From: an uncultured Oscillibacter sp.
Lineage (GTDB): Bacteria; Bacillota; Clostridia; Oscillospirales; Oscillospiraceae
Reading direction: 5' to 3'
Assembly (NCBI GenBank): GCA_905233795.1
Contig: CAJOFP010000099.1
Span: 1-7,034 of the forward strand
DNA: 7,034 nucleotides
The notes under the pieces were generated by a model. The model was not told the origin of the DNA, ran no database searches, and saw only the letters and a program-made list of their open reading frames with translations. Shown here piece after piece: positions 4,628-7,034 of the stretch. Position numbers and translations under genes: made by a program. Numbering within the stretch: position 1 is the first letter of the stretch; each line of letters opens with the position of its first letter.

Positions 4628-6805
4628 TTAAAATTGGATATTGCCTTTTTGAACGGGTTCCGTGCGCCGCCGTCTGATTGTCTGTTCCTGTGGCGCTTCC
4701 GTCACGGGCGCTTTGTTGATTGTCTGTTCCCGTCTCGCTTCCGTCACAGGCGCCTTGCGGTACGGCGATTTTTCGCCAAAAAGGTTATCCGGTTTGAGCG
4801 CGTCCTGTAAATCCTTGCCCTGAAGATTTTGCAATTTATCCTTGCCGGGCAGATACTTTTTCGTCAGCCTGTCCGCCTCTTTCAGACCGCGTTCCCCAAC
4901 TCTTTCAAACGCTTTCGGCACGCCGATCTGTTTGGCGCGGAAAATGGACGTTTCCGCCAGCACACAGGCTATTTTGTTATTCATCGTCTTCTGATCATCG
5001 CGCGCCATCGCGGATTCCTTCGCTACGTTCGCCATCTTTTCATTCAGCGCTTGTTGGCCCTGTTTGAACTCCTCGCTCCGTACCTTCTTTTGAATCTGTT
5101 TCCTGATTTTCTCGTTGACAACCTCAAAGCGCAGACGCGATTGGATACAGTCTTTACGCTCCTGTTCGTTCAGTTTAACATGTTCCGATTGCGCGTCCAG
5201 ATTCAAAAGCGTTTCGGCGCGTTCGTTCTCGCGGGCGATGCCGGCGACCTCCCGCATACCTTTCAGGGCGTTGAGCTCGGCGTCCGTCACGCCCGCCTTT
5301 TTCGCCTCTTCCATCAGCTTGGGATCGTTTTCCAACAGTTCCATTGTTTTCCCGACGGAAACGTCAAGCGTCAGATTCGAGTAATTCTGGGAGCCGCCGC
5401 TTTCGCGGAGAACCATGTGTTCGGTGAAATTCACTTGACTTTTAATTCCCTCGGCGATCAGTCCGCCCAGTTTCTCCGGATTGCCTTGCTGATACTCGTC
5501 CAAAGCCTTTTTCGCGTATTCCCGCGCCGGCTGTACGCCTACGCTGAAATACTCCCCGACGCCCTCCCGCGGCTTGGGACCGTCTTCGCTTTTATTCATA
5601 AAAAGATCGGACGTACATAGCGTGTTATTGTGCATGGTCCAGTCTTTGAGCGGAATTTTACTTTCTTTCGCTTCTTTGCTATACAATATATTGCCGCCGA
5701 TGTCTTCCCGCATGGTAGCCGAGATGGCAAGCGCCGTGAACTGTTCATCCGTAACCTGTTTTCCGCCGACTTTGATTCCCTGAATATCAATCGGCTTGAG
5801 CAGGTCGAACTCCTCCTTTGTGTACGGATTATTGCCTCTGTTATCCGTTTTCGATGTGAAACTCTCAATCCGTTTCGGGTTCGGGCCGTAATAATTGTTC
5901 AGCGTGTCCATGTTTTTGTCCAGTTGGGATTTAAATTCCGGGCTTTTAGCGGCGGCGAACGCTTTCTCTTCCGCGACGCGTTCCTGTTCAATCCGCGCTT
6001 TCTCTTCCGCTTCGCGCTGGGGTTCCAGATAGTCCTTGATCAGGTCGCTTACGAGCTCCTTGCTCAGAAAATCCCTGTCTTTCTCGTATTCTTCCACAGA
6101 CCCCCAGTGAACGGGCTCCCCGTCAAAACGCCGCTGAGAACCGTTGTTCACGCGCTCTTTTGTCTCTTTCGCAATGCCCTCGTTGAGCTTCCGGATTTTT
6201 TCCGCTTCCGGTCTGTAACGCTCCATGTCGGCGTTATAACGATTCATCGCCGCGTCATAATTCTCAAACGTCTGTTTGAAAAACCGTTTGGAAATCCCGT
6301 GCATCATGCGGGCGAACAACCCCGGACGGCGCGGCGCCCGCGGCGGCTGGGGCGCCGGAATTCCGTCAAGCGGCTTGCTGTATTTCACTTCCCCGTTGAC
6401 CAGTCGCAACTGCGACGGCTTTTGCTTCCCCATAGGGAACACGAAAATTTTCCCCTGTTGGACTTTCTTTACAAATTCGTCCGAATCCACCCGAATTTCC
6501 GGATTTTCAAACGGATTTTTGGTTGTGCCGTTCGGCAACAACTCGAAAATCTGGTTGCCGCGATCATGGAAACGGCTGTCTTTATCTTCGTAAGCGGTCT
6601 TCTCAAATTCGCCGTTGCGTTTCCACGCGGCAATGCCAGCGTCCTCCCACAGACTTTTTATAATCGCTGTCCGCGCCTTTTTATAATCTTTCGACGCCAC
6701 TTTCGACTCCGGCGGAATTTCCTCCGACAGCATTTGGAAATCCTCGCTCAGTTTTTTTTCTTGCGATTTAAATTGCTTTGTTGCGATCTTATAATCTCCG
6801 GGCAT
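4628..6805 (-). CDS. Uncharacterised 725-residue charged cytosolic protein
   Basis: I do not recognise this family. There is no signal peptide and no membrane segment, and Cys is rare (three residues); the chain is rich in Lys, Glu, Gln and Arg. Counting from an ATG two codons upstream, residues about 151-164 form a proline/arginine-rich linker (PAPQPPRAPRRPG). About 175-300 is strongly helical, with a charged stretch REAEEKARIEQERVAEEKAF (266-285). About 340-480 looks like a folded core containing DIGGNILYSKEA and EGVGEYFSVGVQPAREYAKK. About 545-655 is again long helix. The C-terminus carries two copies of a 14-residue repeat and then an RRRR patch. The ATG at 6805 is preferred because GGGGG (6818-6814) lies 8 bases away, against only 2 for the ATG at 6811. 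Large size, coiled-coil-like helices and a basic tail suggest a structural, scaffold or effector-like role, but no function can be assigned. It has its own promoter and shares no overlap with the kinase downstream. Confidence 0.85.
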   Translation of the reverse strand: MPGDYKIATKQFKSQEKKLSEDFQMLSEEIPPESKVASKDYKKARTAIIKSLWEDAGIAAWKRNGEFEKTAYEDKDSRFHDRGNQIFELLPNGTTKNPFENPEIRVDSDEFVKKVQQGKIFVFPMGKQKPSQLRLVNGEVKYSKPLDGIPAPQPPRAPRRPGLFARMMHGISKRFFKQTFENYDAAMNRYNADMERYRPEAEKIRKLNEGIAKETKERVNNGSQRRFDGEPVHWGSVEEYEKDRDFLSKELVSDLIKDYLEPQREAEEKARIEQERVAEEKAFAAAKSPEFKSQLDKNMDTLNNYYGPNPKRIESFTSKTDNRGNNPYTKEEFDLLKPIDIQGIKVGGKQVTDEQFTALAISATMREDIGGNILYSKEAKESKIPLKDWTMHNNTLCTSDLFMNKSEDGPKPREGVGEYFSVGVQPAREYAKKALDEYQQGNPEKLGGLIAEGIKSQVNFTEHMVLRESGGSQNYSNLTLDVSVGKTMELLENDPKLMEEAKKAGVTDAELNALKGMREVAGIARENERAETLLNLDAQSEHVKLNEQERKDCIQSRLRFEVVNEKIRKQIQKKVRSEEFKQGQQALNEKMANVAKESAMARDDQKTMNNKIACVLAETSIFRAKQIGVPKAFERVGERGLKEADRLTKKYLPGKDKLQNLQGKDLQDALKPDNLFGEKSPYRKAPVTEARREQTINKAPVTEAPQEQTIRRRRTEPVQKGNIQF
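4673..4756 (-). repeat. Two tandem 42-bp units in the 3' end of the 725-residue protein gene
   Basis: The encoded units are KAPVTEARREQTIN and KAPVTEAPQEQTIR, identical at 11 of 14 positions, and the DNA copies are exactly 42 bases apart and nearly identical (plus-strand GATTGTCTGTTCC at 4676 and 4718). The following RRRRTEPVQ may be a third, decayed unit. The near identity of the DNA points to a recent in-frame duplication that could vary in number among strains. Confidence 0.85.
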
Positions 6806-6813
6806 GATCATTT

Positions 6814-6818
6814 CCCCC
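6814..6818 (-). promoter_or_regulatory. Ribosome binding site choosing the start of the 725-residue protein
   Basis: GGGGG on the minus strand lies 8 bases before the ATG at 6805 and only 2 before the ATG at 6811, favouring the inner methionine (MPGDYKIATK). It follows an A-rich leader of about 30 bases made of runs of 5-7 A separated by single T, which should be unstructured and accessible to ribosomes. Confidence 0.6.
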
Positions 6819-6853
6819 TTTTTTTATTTTTTTATTTTTTATTTTTATTCAAT

Positions 6854-6872
6854 CCCCGGCGGCTTACGCCGG
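6854..6872. repeat. Small GC hairpin in the leader of the 725-residue protein gene
   Basis: CCGGCG (6856-6861) pairs with CGCCGG (6867-6872) around a 5-base loop. It lies between the predicted promoter and the start codon. In the minus-strand RNA it is followed by GGAUUGAAUAAAAAU, not a U-run, so it should not terminate the gene's own transcript. The plus side is T-rich, so termination of transcripts arriving from the left is possible. Its AATCCCCGGCGG arm recurs at 2977-2988. Confidence 0.5.
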
Positions 6873-6911
6873 AATATTTTATATATTTTATCAATTATAT
6901 ATAACACATGT

Positions 6912-6920
6912 ATTATAGCA
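6912..6920 (-). promoter_or_regulatory. Extended -10 promoter of the 725-residue protein gene
   Basis: TGCTATAAT on the minus strand contains a perfect TATAAT preceded by a TGn extension, which can replace a good -35; none is seen 17 bases upstream. Transcription would start near 6905, giving a leader of about 100 bases that contains the 6854-6872 hairpin and the A-rich tract. Confidence 0.6.
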
Positions 6921-6938
6921 TAAAAATCCCCCGACGGC

Positions 6939-6960
6939 TATATATAATATATTATATATA
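6939..6960. repeat. Perfect 22-bp A/T-only palindrome upstream of the promoter
   Basis: The stretch is wholly A and T and equals its own reverse complement over 22 bases, centred between 6949 and 6950. It lies just upstream of the extended -10 element. It could extrude as a cruciform, serve as an easily melted UP-like region, or bind a dimeric regulator; low-complexity A/T DNA also gives such palindromes by chance. Confidence 0.6.
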
Positions 6961-7004
6961 TTATGCCAATCAAGAGTTGAAATCATTTAAAATTGTTAAA
7001 ATAT

Positions 7005-7034
7005 GAACCTCACCCCCTGTCCCCCTCTCCTAAA
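7005..7034. repeat. Interspersed repeat copy B, cut by the window edge
   Basis: The plus strand begins GAACCTCACCCCCTGTCCCC and runs on through CTCTCC into the window edge. It matches copy A at 4585-4566 in reverse orientation. The expected second, G-rich arm would lie outside the window. Confidence 0.5.

Noticed and set aside
4829..5620. 263-codon open frame on the plus strand
   Set aside because: Antisense shadow of the same gene with the same Phe/Arg/Leu bias and no ribosome site.
5596..5868. 90-codon minus-strand frame inside the unknown gene
   Set aside because: It overlaps the 725-residue frame in another phase on the same strand and is Arg/Ser-rich without a ribosome site.
5630..6904. 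424-codon open frame on the plus strand
   Set aside because: It lies antisense to the 725-residue protein and extends into its leader. Its product is rich in Phe, Arg and Leu, typical of the reverse strand of a Lys/Glu-rich gene, and no Shine-Dalgarno precedes it.
1..7034. CRISPR array, tRNA, rRNA or transposase
   Set aside because: No regularly spaced repeats with unique spacers, no cloverleaf or rRNA-like sequence, and no transposase or integrase motif were seen on either strand.

Overview
The window looks like chromosomal DNA of a strictly anaerobic, low-to-medium-GC Firmicute. The best guess is Clostridia of the Oscillospiraceae/Ruminococcaceae type. The reasons are the class III (anaerobic) ribonucleotide reductase, a sensor kinase whose HAMP, 'TAINGWGETI' and 'FYKGSSKARGNGIGL' segments match my memory of kinases from that family, and A/T-rich intergenic DNA with GC-rich hairpins. 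The taxonomy is inferred from remembered family resemblance, not from a search. Every gene I accept is on the minus strand, so transcription runs from high to low coordinates.

Reading in the direction of transcription: (1) 7034-6806 is a leader with a repeat fragment cut by the window edge, a perfect A/T palindrome, an extended -10 promoter, a small hairpin and an A-rich tract running into a Shine-Dalgarno. (2) 6805-4628 encodes a 725-residue, highly charged, apparently cytosolic protein that I cannot assign to any family; it ends in a duplicated 14-residue repeat. (3) 4627-4518 holds an A/T tract and a second, hairpin-forming copy of the edge repeat. (4) 4517-3045 encodes a two-TM HAMP/HisKA/HATPase sensor histidine kinase without a visible response regulator. 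A hairpin (3007-2981) follows it as a likely terminator. (5) About 270 bases of sparse DNA contain phased CGGGAAA repeats and a weak 48-codon ORF. (6) 2712-2659 is a textbook NrdR-controlled promoter: TTGCGA, 18 bp, TATAAT, with two NrdR-type boxes 32 bp apart, one in the spacer and one over the start of transcription. (7) 2563-281 encodes NrdD (760 aa). (8) 259-116 encodes a 47-residue peptide carrying the 'RRITGYL' glycyl-radical motif and the 'RVKHG' tail that in E. coli NrdD form the C-terminus of the large chain. (9) An 11-bp hairpin and then the first codons of another gene run off the left edge.

The main biological point is the split reductase. The large chain keeps the ATP-cone, the active-site cysteines and a zinc-ribbon-like region, but it ends before the glycyl-radical loop; the loop is on a separate small downstream gene in the same operon. 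The two must presumably associate for dNTP synthesis, and the NrdR boxes would shut the unit down when dATP is plentiful. The activase NrdG is not in the window. The 725-residue protein is the other unexplained item.
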